From positions 6,017,501 to 6,081,500 of the forward strand of contig NZ_CP043006.1 of the NCBI RefSeq assembly GCF_008086345.1: 64,000 bases of DNA, written 5' to 3'. Each line of letters starts with the position of its first letter. Positions within the stretch are counted from its first letter, which is position 1. The notes below the pieces were generated by a model, which had not been told where the DNA came from, did not search any database, and saw nothing but the letters and a program-made list of their open reading frames with translations. Below are positions 17,291 to 26,500 of the stretch, piece by piece. The translations under genes and the position numbers were made by a program. The stretch comes from Chitinophaga sp. XS-30 (lineage in GTDB: Bacteria; Bacteroidota; Bacteroidia; Chitinophagales; Chitinophagaceae).

Positions 17291-17650
17291 CTACTTTTTT
17301 TTCGGCCGGTCGCGCTTCGATGATTTTGCTTCGTCATTAAAATCAAGGCACAGGCTGATCCAAAATTCAAAATCCTTTCTGCTTTTATATCCGTCTGGCG
17401 CCACGTAGCAGTAGCCTTTAAGTTCTTTGCCTTTCATGATCATGGGCAGAAAACCGGTCTTTTCCGACAACTGTTCCGTCAACTCAGGATCAAAACGGCA
17501 CATTAGCCTGTCTTTGGAGACATTCACGCACATTTTATCCTTGACCATAAAAGCCAATCCCCCAAATACCTTCTTTTCCGACAACTGCAACCCCTTTATA
17601 GCATGCAGATATTCCCTGACGCGGTCTGCCAGGCGCTGATCAAATGCCAT
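17291..17650 (-). CDS. TfoX/Sxy N-terminal domain protein
   Basis: A 119-residue cytoplasmic protein that is one TfoX-N domain: VREYLHAIKGLQLSEKKVFG, then GLAFMVKDKMCVNVSKDRLM near 31-50, and KELKGYCYVAPDGY near 75. The C-terminal TfoX helical domain is absent and the protein ends in a Lys/Arg-rich tail (SSKRDRPKKK). In gammaproteobacteria TfoX controls competence, but isolated N-domains occur widely in bacteria without that link and their role is unknown. It may share a transcript with the DUF1761 gene 29 bp upstream. Confidence 0.87.
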   Translation of the reverse strand: MAFDQRLADRVREYLHAIKGLQLSEKKVFGGLAFMVKDKMCVNVSKDRLMCRFDPELTEQLSEKTGFLPMIMKGKELKGYCYVAPDGYKSRKDFEFWISLCLDFNDEAKSSKRDRPKKK

Positions 17651-17679
17651 GGTAACAATATTTTAAAAAGTACTGGCGT

Positions 17680-18096
17680 CTATTCAATAACCCCGATAAC
17701 AAGTGACATGCTCAGCATCAGGATCAATTGATAGCCATTATTTATCCAGGTCAGATTTGCCGGCTTCAGTTCGAAGGCGTTGTGCGTGACAAGCGTTGTT
17801 GCGGAAAATGCCAGCCACGTGAGGAAGCCGATCAGCAGGGCAACACCAACGTTATTTGCTCCGAAAGCAACGCTGCCTGCATGGATCAAAACAGATAACA
17901 CTATCGCGGTAATGAGATTTGCGAACAACGTGATGATGATCGGTCTTTTGCCCGCCTTTTGGGATGCGGCTTCGCTGATACCGGTCAATTTTCTCCAAAC
18001 CGGCCCGAATGCGGTTTTCATATACCAGGTTTTAGCACAGATCATTCCAACGACCGTGGCTAAAACCACAGCAAGCCAATTCACTTTAATGTCCAT
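17680..18096 (-). CDS. DUF1761 family membrane protein
   Basis: A 138-residue inner-membrane protein with four hydrophobic segments. The start MDIKVNWLAVVLATVVGM is typical of DUF1761, as are TWYMKTAFGPVWRK near 23 and the C-terminal INNGYQLILMLSMSLVIGVI. The function of the family is unknown. It is transcribed divergently from an HxlR-type regulator with 92 bp between the starts and repeated operator-like sites in that gap, so it is probably under the control of that regulator. Confidence 0.85.
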   Translation of the reverse strand: MDIKVNWLAVVLATVVGMICAKTWYMKTAFGPVWRKLTGISEAASQKAGKRPIIITLFANLITAIVLSVLIHAGSVAFGANNVGVALLIGFLTWLAFSATTLVTHNAFELKPANLTWINNGYQLILMLSMSLVIGVIE

Positions 18097-18124
18097 ATAG
18101 TCAGATTTTAAGTTTATTTTGCAC

Positions 18125-18170
18125 TTGCATTTTGCAATATCTAAAATACATAAGTTATTGCAAATTGCAA
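18125..18170. promoter_or_regulatory. Paired operator-like sites between DUF1761 and HxlR genes
   Basis: Two nearly identical, nearly symmetric 13-mers, TTGCATTTTGCAA (18125-18137) and TTGCAAATTGCAA (18158-18170), start 33 bp apart, about three helical turns. Each has TTGCA half sites as expected for a dimeric winged-helix regulator. They lie in the divergent gap and are a good candidate binding site for the HxlR protein. Confidence 0.5.
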
Positions 18171-18188
18171 GAACTATTTTGTTTTCTT

Positions 18189-18596
18189 ATGGAAAAGAAC
18201 AGATCTGATTGTCCGATTAGCTGTTCGCTGGATGTTTTTGGCGACAAGTGGTCACTATTGATTATCAGGGACATTATGTTACGGGGGAAAGTTTCCTACA
18301 GTGAATTTTTGGGGTCGGAGGAAAAAATAGCCACCAATATCCTGGCTAACCGGCTGAGCGTGTTGGAAAAAGAAAAAATACTGGTCAAGGAAACATCGCC
18401 TGCCAATAAATCGAAGTTTGTATACAGCCTGACCCAAAAAGGTGCTGACCTGCTGCCGATCGTTATAGAGATCATGGATTGGGGAGCGAAATACAATGCA
18501 AATTCTCCCCGCCGTGAATTGGGGAAAAAAATCCGGCAAGACAAATTTTCCGTGGTTAAAGAATTGAGTGAAGCGCTGAAGAAGAAGGTTAAGTAA
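18189..18596 (+). CDS. HxlR-family winged-helix transcriptional regulator
   Basis: A 135-residue DNA-binding protein with the HxlR pattern: CPISCSLDVFGDKWSLLIIRDI at the start with its Cys pair near residues 8 and 12, then the recognition helix ATNILANRLSVLEKEKIL and wing SKFVYSLTQKGADLLPIV. HxlR proteins respond to oxidants, aldehydes or quinones through such cysteines and usually control a divergent neighbour, here the DUF1761 membrane protein. The ATG at 18189 is used because it starts just before the family N-terminus; an upstream in-frame start at 18132 would run through the repeated operator sites. Confidence 0.9.
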   Translation: MEKNRSDCPISCSLDVFGDKWSLLIIRDIMLRGKVSYSEFLGSEEKIATNILANRLSVLEKEKILVKETSPANKSKFVYSLTQKGADLLPIVIEIMDWGAKYNANSPRRELGKKIRQDKFSVVKELSEALKKKVK

Positions 18597-18866
18597 GGAT
18601 GTTATCAACTTCCATCCTTGAACCTATGCAACCAACACTACACAGGATCACCCGCAATCGACCGGATCTCAATAAGAAAATCAATTGGCCAAGGGAGCAC
18701 AACGGGAAATTGAAGATAGGGGATCCCGATAACCTGCCAAATCACGATACCACATAAATTGGGGCATCAACGCACGCCGCATCCCAAACAGGACCAAGTT
18801 CCCCCCTCCCCCGCCCACTTTCCCATAAAAAAACCTTAAATTAACGGTGGACTTGACCATCATCCC

Positions 18867-20735
18867 ATGAACCTTTCAAAACCGATACCCCTAATCGTGT
18901 TGTGCCTGCTATGCTGTTATTCAGGAAACAGTGTTCTCGCCCAATCCGAAACGATCAGGAACGAGCAACACCAGTTGCATTCCATCAAAGACAGCATCGC
19001 GTTTGCCGACAAGCTTAACCGCATCGGTATCCTTTTTTACATGAAAGACGTTGACAGCTGCTTTTACTACGGCATGACGGCAAAAGCACTCTCAGCCAGG
19101 CTGCAGTACAACAAAGGCGAAACCGATGCTGATAACGTGATTGCTGCCGCATTGTACTTTAGAGGACTTTATAAGGAAGCGCTGGAACTACTCCATAAAT
19201 GCCTGATGGCCTACCGGAACATGGGTGATTCCGCCAATGTTGCCCAGGTGCTCTCTAATATGTCAATCATCTACACAGACATGGCCGACAGCGCAAAGGC
19301 TATCAGCTTTGCCAGCCAGGGTTTCGAGCTGGGGCGGCAACTGGAAGGGGACAGCATTCAGACACTGCTCTACCTCAACTATTGCATAGACAATCCCCAG
19401 CTCCCCGAAGATACTATCCGGCACTACCTGGCCAAAGCCCGGGCTAACGCGGAGAAGTATAATGACCAGCCCATGCTGTCCTTGTCCATGCTCGTATTTC
19501 CCATATACCTGGTAGCTAACAGCCGCACCGAAGAAGCACTACCGCTGATCAGGGAGGTGCTTGACCACTCCCGCAGTACAGGAATGGAATACCTGGAGAT
19601 CAGGACGCTGATGCTATACGGGGATTGCCTGAAAAACAACCCGGATAGCGTACTGGCATACTATACGCCCGCCCACAGGATCGCAGAGAAAAACGGCTAC
19701 AAAAACTTCATCCTGCAATTATTGCAAGTCATCCTGGCAAACACGGAGCTGGTTGGTGACAAAGATCAGATCATCCATGTGCAAAAACTGATGACATCTG
19801 CACTGGAGGCGGACAACAACAACCTGAAAAAATTCATCGGCGATTACACCGCTTATAGTGCGATCAGGGAGAAAAACCACTTGCTGGAAGCCAGCAACCG
19901 GAACAAACTTACCCAAATATGGCTGCTGGCGGGCATATGCGCCGTCACAATACTGCTGCTCGCTTTCATTTACTATCTGTACAGGCGCTCGCGTCGTATG
20001 CATAAAACCATATCAGACCAGTACCAACAGCTGCAGCATACACTGGACGCGCTTGAACAAAGCCAGGCGGACAATAGCCAGATGCTCAAAATAGTGGCGC
20101 ACGACCTGCGCAACCCTATAGGCGCCATGACATCTATCGCGAACCTGATGCTGGAAGATGGCCCCCGCAGCGAAAATGACCGTATGATGCTGGACCTGCT
20201 CAAGACCTCCGGGGAAAATTCACTGGAACTTGTTAACGATCTGTTGCTCATGCATACCCGTGCCGAAGAGCTTGCAAAAGAACCGGTAGACATGTACCAG
20301 CTCCTGGAATATTGTGTAGGGCTGCTGCATTTCAAAGCCAGGGAAAAAATGCAGCAGCTACTGTTGACGGCAGTACACGTAACCGTCCATGTAAACCGGG
20401 GGAAGATATGGCGCGTGATCAGTAATCTCATTACCAATGCCATCAAGTTCAGCCCAAATGGCGCGCGCATCCAGGTATTGCTGGAAGTCAAGACGGGTAA
20501 AGTGCAAATCAGGGTGGAAGATCAGGGGATCGGGATATCTGAAGAGATGAAGGATAAGATATTCGACATGTTCACCATATCAGGAAGGACTGGCACAGCA
20601 GGAGAACAATCATTCGGTCTTGGCCTATCTATTTCCCGGCAGATCGTAGAAGCGCATGGTGGCTCCATCTGGTGCGAAAGCTCCCCGGGTAGCGGCAGCA
20701 CCTTTTTTGTTGAGCTGTCGAGGGAAACGGCCTGA
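18867..20735 (+). CDS. TPR-containing sensor histidine kinase
   Basis: A 622-residue membrane kinase. Residues 1-26 form a signal peptide (cut after VLAQ), about 30-330 is a periplasmic region with TPR-like helices (YKEALELLHKCLMAYRNMGD), and IWLLAGICAVTILLLAFIYY is one membrane segment near 350-370. The cytoplasmic part has the H box IVAHDLRNPIGAM with phospho-His412, N box VISNLITNAIKFSP, G1 box EDQGIGISEEM and G2 box SFGLGLSISRQIVEAHGG. This is the usual Bacteroidota design in which TPRs sense an envelope ligand. No receiver domain is fused and no response regulator is adjacent, so the partner is elsewhere. Flanking genes seem unrelated. Confidence 0.92.
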   Translation: MNLSKPIPLIVLCLLCCYSGNSVLAQSETIRNEQHQLHSIKDSIAFADKLNRIGILFYMKDVDSCFYYGMTAKALSARLQYNKGETDADNVIAAALYFRGLYKEALELLHKCLMAYRNMGDSANVAQVLSNMSIIYTDMADSAKAISFASQGFELGRQLEGDSIQTLLYLNYCIDNPQLPEDTIRHYLAKARANAEKYNDQPMLSLSMLVFPIYLVANSRTEEALPLIREVLDHSRSTGMEYLEIRTLMLYGDCLKNNPDSVLAYYTPAHRIAEKNGYKNFILQLLQVILANTELVGDKDQIIHVQKLMTSALEADNNNLKKFIGDYTAYSAIREKNHLLEASNRNKLTQIWLLAGICAVTILLLAFIYYLYRRSRRMHKTISDQYQQLQHTLDALEQSQADNSQMLKIVAHDLRNPIGAMTSIANLMLEDGPRSENDRMMLDLLKTSGENSLELVNDLLLMHTRAEELAKEPVDMYQLLEYCVGLLHFKAREKMQQLLLTAVHVTVHVNRGKIWRVISNLITNAIKFSPNGARIQVLLEVKTGKVQIRVEDQGIGISEEMKDKIFDMFTISGRTGTAGEQSFGLGLSISRQIVEAHGGSIWCESSPGSGSTFFVELSRETA

Positions 20736-20779
20736 ATACCTGACCCGCGCAGTTCAATGGAACTGTGGTCATCTCCCCC

Positions 20780-21331
20780 TCACCGTCTCACATAATGAAG
20801 CGCCACACATCCGGATTTGAAATGTATGGTATCGGTCAACTTTAACTCAAGTTTTTCCTGAAGACTTCCGGCATCCAGCAATCGTCTTCCTTTTCCCACG
20901 ATCACCGGATGGACCACCAGATTAAATTCATCGATAAGGCCCGCTGCAATCAACTCCGGAAGCAGGCTTATACTGTCTACTGAAATCTTTTTACCGGGTA
21001 GCTGTTTCAGTTTCAGGAGTTCTGCGGCAGGGTTGCTACGGACTATCCGTGTATTTTCATCAGCGCTGTCCAATGATCGGGAAACAACAACCCTGTCGAT
21101 AGCGGTAAGCCTTTCCGCGAACCTGTTTTCACCTGCTGTACCGGATTGATCCCTCGCAACATCGCTCCAATAGGGAAACATGAGCTGGTACATGACACGC
21201 CCGAAAAAGAACAGGTCAACATCATCCATCGTTCCTGTAAAATAATCAAGCAGCTGCTCACTTGGATTGCCAATGGTGTGATCGCAGTAGCCATCTATGC
21301 TGATGTTTATACCGAATGATACAGTTCTCAT
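20780..21331 (-). CDS. Dihydrofolate reductase / RibD C-terminal family reductase
   Basis: A 183-residue protein of the RibD-C/DHFR-like fold. MRTVSFGINISIDGYCDH gives the first strand, DVDLFFFGRVMYQLM near 48-62 the nucleotide-binding turn, VVSRSLDS near 95, and ELIAAGLIDEFNLVVHPVIVGKG near 132-155 the family end. These stand-alone proteins bind NADPH and are probably reductases of unknown substrate; they are not the folate enzyme. I use the ATG at 21329-21331; a more upstream ATG (21361) would add ten residues without family similarity. Confidence 0.87.
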   Translation of the reverse strand: MRTVSFGINISIDGYCDHTIGNPSEQLLDYFTGTMDDVDLFFFGRVMYQLMFPYWSDVARDQSGTAGENRFAERLTAIDRVVVSRSLDSADENTRIVRSNPAAELLKLKQLPGKKISVDSISLLPELIAAGLIDEFNLVVHPVIVGKGRRLLDAGSLQEKLELKLTDTIHFKSGCVALHYVRR

Positions 21332-21419
21332 TTTATTTGTTTTTGTGAAGACGATAGCCAAAAGTAAGCTATGGCATTAAACATTTTTGGGTGTTCCGCG
21401 ACAAAAAGAGGGGTTTTCT

Positions 21420-21437
21420 GGCAAATGTAAATTTGCC
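21420..21437. promoter_or_regulatory. 18-bp palindrome overlapping a -7-like box ahead of the ECF sigma gene
   Basis: GGCAAAT and ATTTGCC form a perfect 7-bp inverted repeat with a 4-bp centre, and the box TAAATTTG (21428-21435) lies within it. It is 137 bp upstream of the sigma gene start. No TTG at the right distance upstream was seen, so promoter use is uncertain. Confidence 0.35.
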
Positions 21438-21573
21438 GTTGTTGAATTTCACCTACCCGGGTACGATTTGTTATACAAACATAAAAGGTGTCAGAAATGG
21501 CAGCTGCGGTGCGCCCCTGAAAGGGTTTGCCAAAATTCCATTATGTTTACAGGAACATTCTGCTGCAAAATAA

Positions 21574-22155
21574 TTGAAGGATAATAGTTTATATACTGAC
21601 GAACAGCTGTTCGCCCTGATCGCTACGGGCGATGAAGCGGCGTTTGAGCGTTTGTTCTACCGTTACCTGCCGAAACTGCAACTGGTGATCCGGAAGATCG
21701 TGAAGCAGGAGGCTGTGGTGAATGATATCATACACGACATCTTCCTCAATATCTGGCTCAAACGGGAGGAATTACCGGAGATCAGTTCCCCCGCCAGCTG
21801 GATCTATCGCGTCATGTATAACCGTTCCCTCACCTGGGTAGAGCGGCAGCAGCTCCACAAGCGCAAACAACAGCAACTGCAAGCCGTCACCACTACCAAT
21901 GATGCCGAAGAAGCCGTGTTCTTCGCGGAAACATCCAGACTGGTGCGGGAGGCGATCCGCAAGATGCCGCCCCAAACACAAAGGATCTACCTGCTCAGCC
22001 GCGAGTCAGGGCTCCGCATACCGGAAATTGCCGGTAACCTTGGACTTTCCCCGAATACGGTCAAAAACACCCTGGTACGGGCAGGAAAGCTCATTCGTGA
22101 CCATCTCCGCGACCATGGCATCGTATTGCCGCTCCTGCTTTTTACTTTCTATTGA
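21574..22155 (+). CDS. ECF RNA polymerase sigma factor (SusCD-linked)
   Basis: A 193-residue sigma-70 family protein. Region 2 (about 15-85) includes DEAAFERLFYRYLPKLQLVI and DIIHDIFLNIWLKREEL, the core binding and -10 reading parts; region 4 (about 125-180) ends in LSRESGLRIPEIAGNLGLSP with the helix-turn-helix NTVKNTLVRAG. The start is a TTG that directly follows an in-frame TAA (21571-21573), and no upstream start exists, so the TTG is almost forced. A hydrophobic C-terminal end (IVLPLLLFTFY) is typical of Bacteroidota ECF factors of this group. It should be held by the FecR-like anti-sigma encoded next and, when freed through SusC signalling, switch on the susCD genes. Confidence 0.92.
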   Translation: MKDNSLYTDEQLFALIATGDEAAFERLFYRYLPKLQLVIRKIVKQEAVVNDIIHDIFLNIWLKREELPEISSPASWIYRVMYNRSLTWVERQQLHKRKQQQLQAVTTTNDAEEAVFFAETSRLVREAIRKMPPQTQRIYLLSRESGLRIPEIAGNLGLSPNTVKNTLVRAGKLIRDHLRDHGIVLPLLLFTFY

Positions 22156-22254
22156 TTTTTTTCGGGTCCCGTTGGTCCTTAATCCTCTTTCGCGGGACTT
22201 TATATGTAGGGGCTTTTTATATCACTATTATTTCACCTTCAAAACGATGATATT

Positions 22255-23412
22255 TTGTCTGACAGAACAGTCATACGTCAATTGCTGAAAAAGCTCACTG
22301 ATGGCGTTGCCACAGAAGAAGAATCCCGTTTGCTGCGGCAACTGATCACGGAAGACGAGCAGGGCAGCCTTGCGGAGGAAGCCAATATCTACTTCAGCGG
22401 GCAGGCAGACATATCCACGGCAGAAGGCACGCCTGACCCTTACTGGGAACAGGCTGTCCGGAACATCCTGGATGTGGACAAGGTACAACCCCGGCGTTCA
22501 TTCCGCTTATACTGGCTGGCTGCCGCTTCGGTATTATTGCTGGCGGTCGTTGCGGGTATCTACAACCGGGAAACCCGTCCGGCCCCGGAAACCGCGGCAC
22601 AGGCAACCACAGCGGATATTGCGCCTGGTAAGGAAGGTGCTGTCCTCACATTATCCGATGGTACCAAAGTGACGCTGGATAGCCTGGGGAACGGCGTAGT
22701 GGCCTACCAGCAAGGCACACAGGTGATCATCCGCAATGGGCAACTGGCCTACGATCCTGCCGGAGCTTCAACAGCGGCCATCGCATATAACACCATGACT
22801 ACACCAAAGGGCCGCCAGTTCAGGCTCCAACTGCCGGACGGCACGTCTGCCTGGCTCAATGCTGCCAGCTCCATCCGCTTCCCTACCGCATTCACAGGTA
22901 AAGAACGAAATGTGCGGATTTCCGGGGAAGTGTATTTTGAAGTAGCGCACAATGCCGCTCAACCATTCATCGTGAACGTAGATGACCACGCCTATATAAA
23001 AGTGCTGGGCACCCATTTCAATGTGCAGGCCTATCGCGATGATGCCAGTATCCATACCACCCTGCTCGAAGGTAGCATTGTAACCGCCGGCATCACCCTG
23101 CAGCCCGGCCAGCAGGCCCGGTTGAGCAGGATCTCCGGCTCCGCTCCGCAACTGGCAGACCAGGTAGATACTGATAAGGTCATGGCCTGGAAAAACGGCC
23201 TGTTTAATTTTAACGGCGCATCATTGGAAGAAGTGATGAAGCAACTCGAACGCTGGTATGATATAGAGGTCATATATGAAAAAGGCATCCCCGACATTAC
23301 TTTCGGCGGTAAAATGACCAAAGGGGTTTCCCTGAAGGGCGTGCTGACAGCATTGGAAAAATCTGAAGTGCATTTTAAACTGGAAGGAAGAAAACTGATC
23401 GTATTGCCATGA
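22255..23412 (+). CDS. FecR-type anti-sigma factor
   Basis: A 385-residue inner-membrane regulator. Residues 1-75 are the cytoplasmic sigma-binding part, YWLAAASVLLLAVVAGIY near 86-103 is the membrane segment, and the periplasmic FecR domain (about 125-290) has TPKGRQFRLQLPDGTSAWLN and SGEVYFEVAHN. A DUF4974 domain closes the protein (about 310-385: MAWKNGLFNFNGASLEEVM). It binds the ECF factor and takes a signal from the STN domain of SusC. Its only suitable start is TTG at 22255; an ATG eight bases upstream is out of frame and soon meets a stop. Confidence 0.93.
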   Translation: MSDRTVIRQLLKKLTDGVATEEESRLLRQLITEDEQGSLAEEANIYFSGQADISTAEGTPDPYWEQAVRNILDVDKVQPRRSFRLYWLAAASVLLLAVVAGIYNRETRPAPETAAQATTADIAPGKEGAVLTLSDGTKVTLDSLGNGVVAYQQGTQVIIRNGQLAYDPAGASTAAIAYNTMTTPKGRQFRLQLPDGTSAWLNAASSIRFPTAFTGKERNVRISGEVYFEVAHNAAQPFIVNVDDHAYIKVLGTHFNVQAYRDDASIHTTLLEGSIVTAGITLQPGQQARLSRISGSAPQLADQVDTDKVMAWKNGLFNFNGASLEEVMKQLERWYDIEVIYEKGIPDITFGGKMTKGVSLKGVLTALEKSEVHFKLEGRKLIVLP

Positions 23413-23452
23413 GAATTTTATAACAAACCTATGCCGGATCAACAAAACAAAA

Positions 23453-23477
23453 CCGGAAGTGTTGGACGCACTTCCGG
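23453..23477 (+). other. Perfect 9-bp stem-loop between fecR and susC
   Basis: CCGGAAGTG (23453-23461) and CACTTCCGG (23469-23477) enclose a 7-nt loop, 71 bp before the susC start. No T run follows, so it is not a classical terminator; it may be an mRNA processing or stability element or an operator. Confidence 0.45.
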
Positions 23478-23548
23478 GGAATCGTTCAGTTGATACTAAA
23501 ACAGGTCTCGACAACCAATTTCATTCACAACCAAAACCTTGCTAAGGT

Positions 23549-26500
23549 ATGCAAAAAACTGCTATCAGCGGCTTGGGCAAGCCGGTCCCGCCTCCATACG
23601 GACCGGCCACCCGGAACACCGGGCCCGGGCTGCCCGCCAAAATCATGCGAATTATGAGAATGCTCTCTTTCCTGCTCCTCGCTGCCTGCCTGTCCGTTCA
23701 CGCCACAGGCGTGGCACAGCACGTTACGCTGTCCGGCAGGTCCCTTTCCATTAAACAGGTGTTTGCCGCCATCGAACAGCAAACGGGATATGTGGCCTTT
23801 TACAATGAAGACCTGCTGTCCGGCACCAGGCCGGTATCCGTATCTGTCAGTAATATGCCATTGAAACGCCTGCTGGAAGAGGTATTAAAAGATCAGCCGC
23901 TGGATTATGTGATAGAAGACAAGACCATCATCCTGTCCCGCAGGGCCCGCACGAACCCGGTCTATATTTCACCGGCGGCGGCGTTAGCACCGGTAAAACT
24001 GCGGATCACCGATACCACCGGGCAGCCTTTGCCCGGAGCGGCCGTCAATATTCGCGGCAGCAGGGCATCCGGTATGACAGATGCAGATGGCATATTGCAT
24101 ATAGACGTTAAGGAAGGTGATGTACTGCTGGTATCCTTCGTGGGCCATAACACACATACCGTTACCATAACAAAGGATATCCTCGACAATGCCACACTGG
24201 ATATTACGCTGCGTCCATCAATAACCCGGCTGCAGGAGATCGTGGTAACCGTGAACACCGGGTATCAGGTAGTAGCGAAAGAGAAGATGACCGGTGCCAC
24301 AGTTTCCCTCGGCAGCGCCGAACTGGAGAAAAGATACACCCCAAATATCATGGACAATCTGGAAGGCAGAGCGCCAGGCCTCGTCATATATCGCGGCACC
24401 ACCTCCATTCGCGGCATCGGTACGATCAATGCCAACAAGAACCCGCTCATTGTACTGGACGGCTTACCTGTTGAAGGCAGTGTAGCAGACATCAATCCGT
24501 ACGATGTAGAGAATGTGACCGTATTAAAAGATGCGGCCGCAGCAGCGATCTATGGCGCCCGCGCCGCCAACGGCGTGATCGTGATCACCACAAAAAAAGC
24601 CAAAGGCAATCGCACCACCGTGGAATTCTCCAGCGATGTGACCATTACGGAGAAACCGGATATCGGTTTCAACCTGCTGACACCCGCACAGCAGGTGGAT
24701 ATGGAGGGCCTGGTATATGACTACCTCTACTATGGCGGCATCTACCCCAGCACCGAAGCGGCGGTAGCGGCTACGGAAGCGGCTTTTATCAGGGGTTCGG
24801 GCATACAGCCGTTGTACTATGCTTATTACCAGCGGGCTAAAGGCATCATTACACAAAGCGAATTCGATCAGCAGGTAGCCAGCCTGAAACAGGGCGACTT
24901 CCGCCGGCAGTTCAAAGATCATGCTTTGCTGAATGGCCTGCTGCAACAATACAATCTGGCTGTAAGAAGCGCAGGAGATAAATTCCAGTCCAATCTCATC
25001 CTCAACTACAAGACGAGCAACACCGGTATCATCAACGCTTATGACCGTCAGTTGAACCTGTTCTACAAAGGCGCCTACGATATCACAAAATGGCTGAGCG
25101 CCAACTATGGCGTAAATACTGTGCTTGGTTACGGGAAAGCCAGCAACAGCGCATTTGCCACCAGCGGGCTCAATATACCATCTTACCAATCCCTGCTGGA
25201 TGCCGATGGCAACAATGTATATTACTCAACGGCAGAATACAACATGTACAATACGGACCCGGCCAGCCAGCCTTCACAGGACCTGCGGTTCAACCACCTG
25301 GAAGAGCTCGGGAAAGATATGAAGCGCACCAACAGCCAACACAACCGCTATTATCTGAATCTTTCCGCCAAAGTATTACCGGGCCTGACGCTGACACCGC
25401 AATTCCAGTATGAAAGCAATACCATCAGCACATCTGCCTATTCGGAAGCAGACAGCTATATCATGCGGTACCTCAAAAGCGTGTACACTACATTGCTGCC
25501 TGCCAATGGCGGCAAACTGGCCACTACCAATACACGTGGCGACTACTGGACAGCCCGCGGCCAGGCACAATATCAGCGCAGCTTCGGTGCGCATGCAGTG
25601 GATATGATTGCCGGTACGGAATTCAGGCAAACGCGCGTGAAAGGAACAGGCGGTCTCCTGCTGGGTTATGATGATCAACTGCAATCGCATGCTACCACAA
25701 GCGTGAGCTTCCCTGCACTTTATGCGCTCCGGAACACAACAACGTTCAAGCCAGGATTCAGCACGGCCGCTCTCTACAGCACTTACCTGAACGATCCCCT
25801 CACCGTAATTCCGGAAACAGTGCATCGCTTCAATTCCAACTATGCGAACGTCACCTATACGTATGATGACCGGTATAATGCATTCGGTTCTTTCCGTGTT
25901 GACTATGCGGATGTGTTCGGCCTGGATGAGAAATTCCGCGGCAGGCCGCTCTGGTCAGCCGGTCTGGGATGGGCCATCCACAACGAGGGATTTATGGAGG
26001 GGATATCATGGGTAAACTTCCTCAAGCTGCGTACCACGTATGGCGTGACCGGCAACATCGTTCAGGGTGTGAGCAGCTTCCTCACGGCCAACTCTACCCT
26101 GGTGAATCCGATCACCAGCGCACCCTTGTCCATCGTCACAAATGCCGCCAATCCGGAACTGCGCTGGGAAAAAACAACTACCGTCAACGCCGGGCTTGAT
26201 TTCGCCCTCCTGAATAACCGCCTGAACGGTACGCTGGACCTCTATCGCAAAAAAGGCTCCGACCTGCTGGTCACCACCCGTCTCGATCCTTCCGAAGGCT
26301 TTACCAGCCAGATCATCAACAATGGTGGTGTGTTAAACAAGGGCATCGAGCTGAACATCAACTACGAATGGTTCCAATCCACCCGGAGAAACGGACTGCG
26401 CTGGCTGACAGGTGTACTGCTGAGCAGAAACCTGAACGAGATCACGTATATCGATGAAACGGCCACCACACCTGTTGCACTGGCACAGAACGGATACCGG

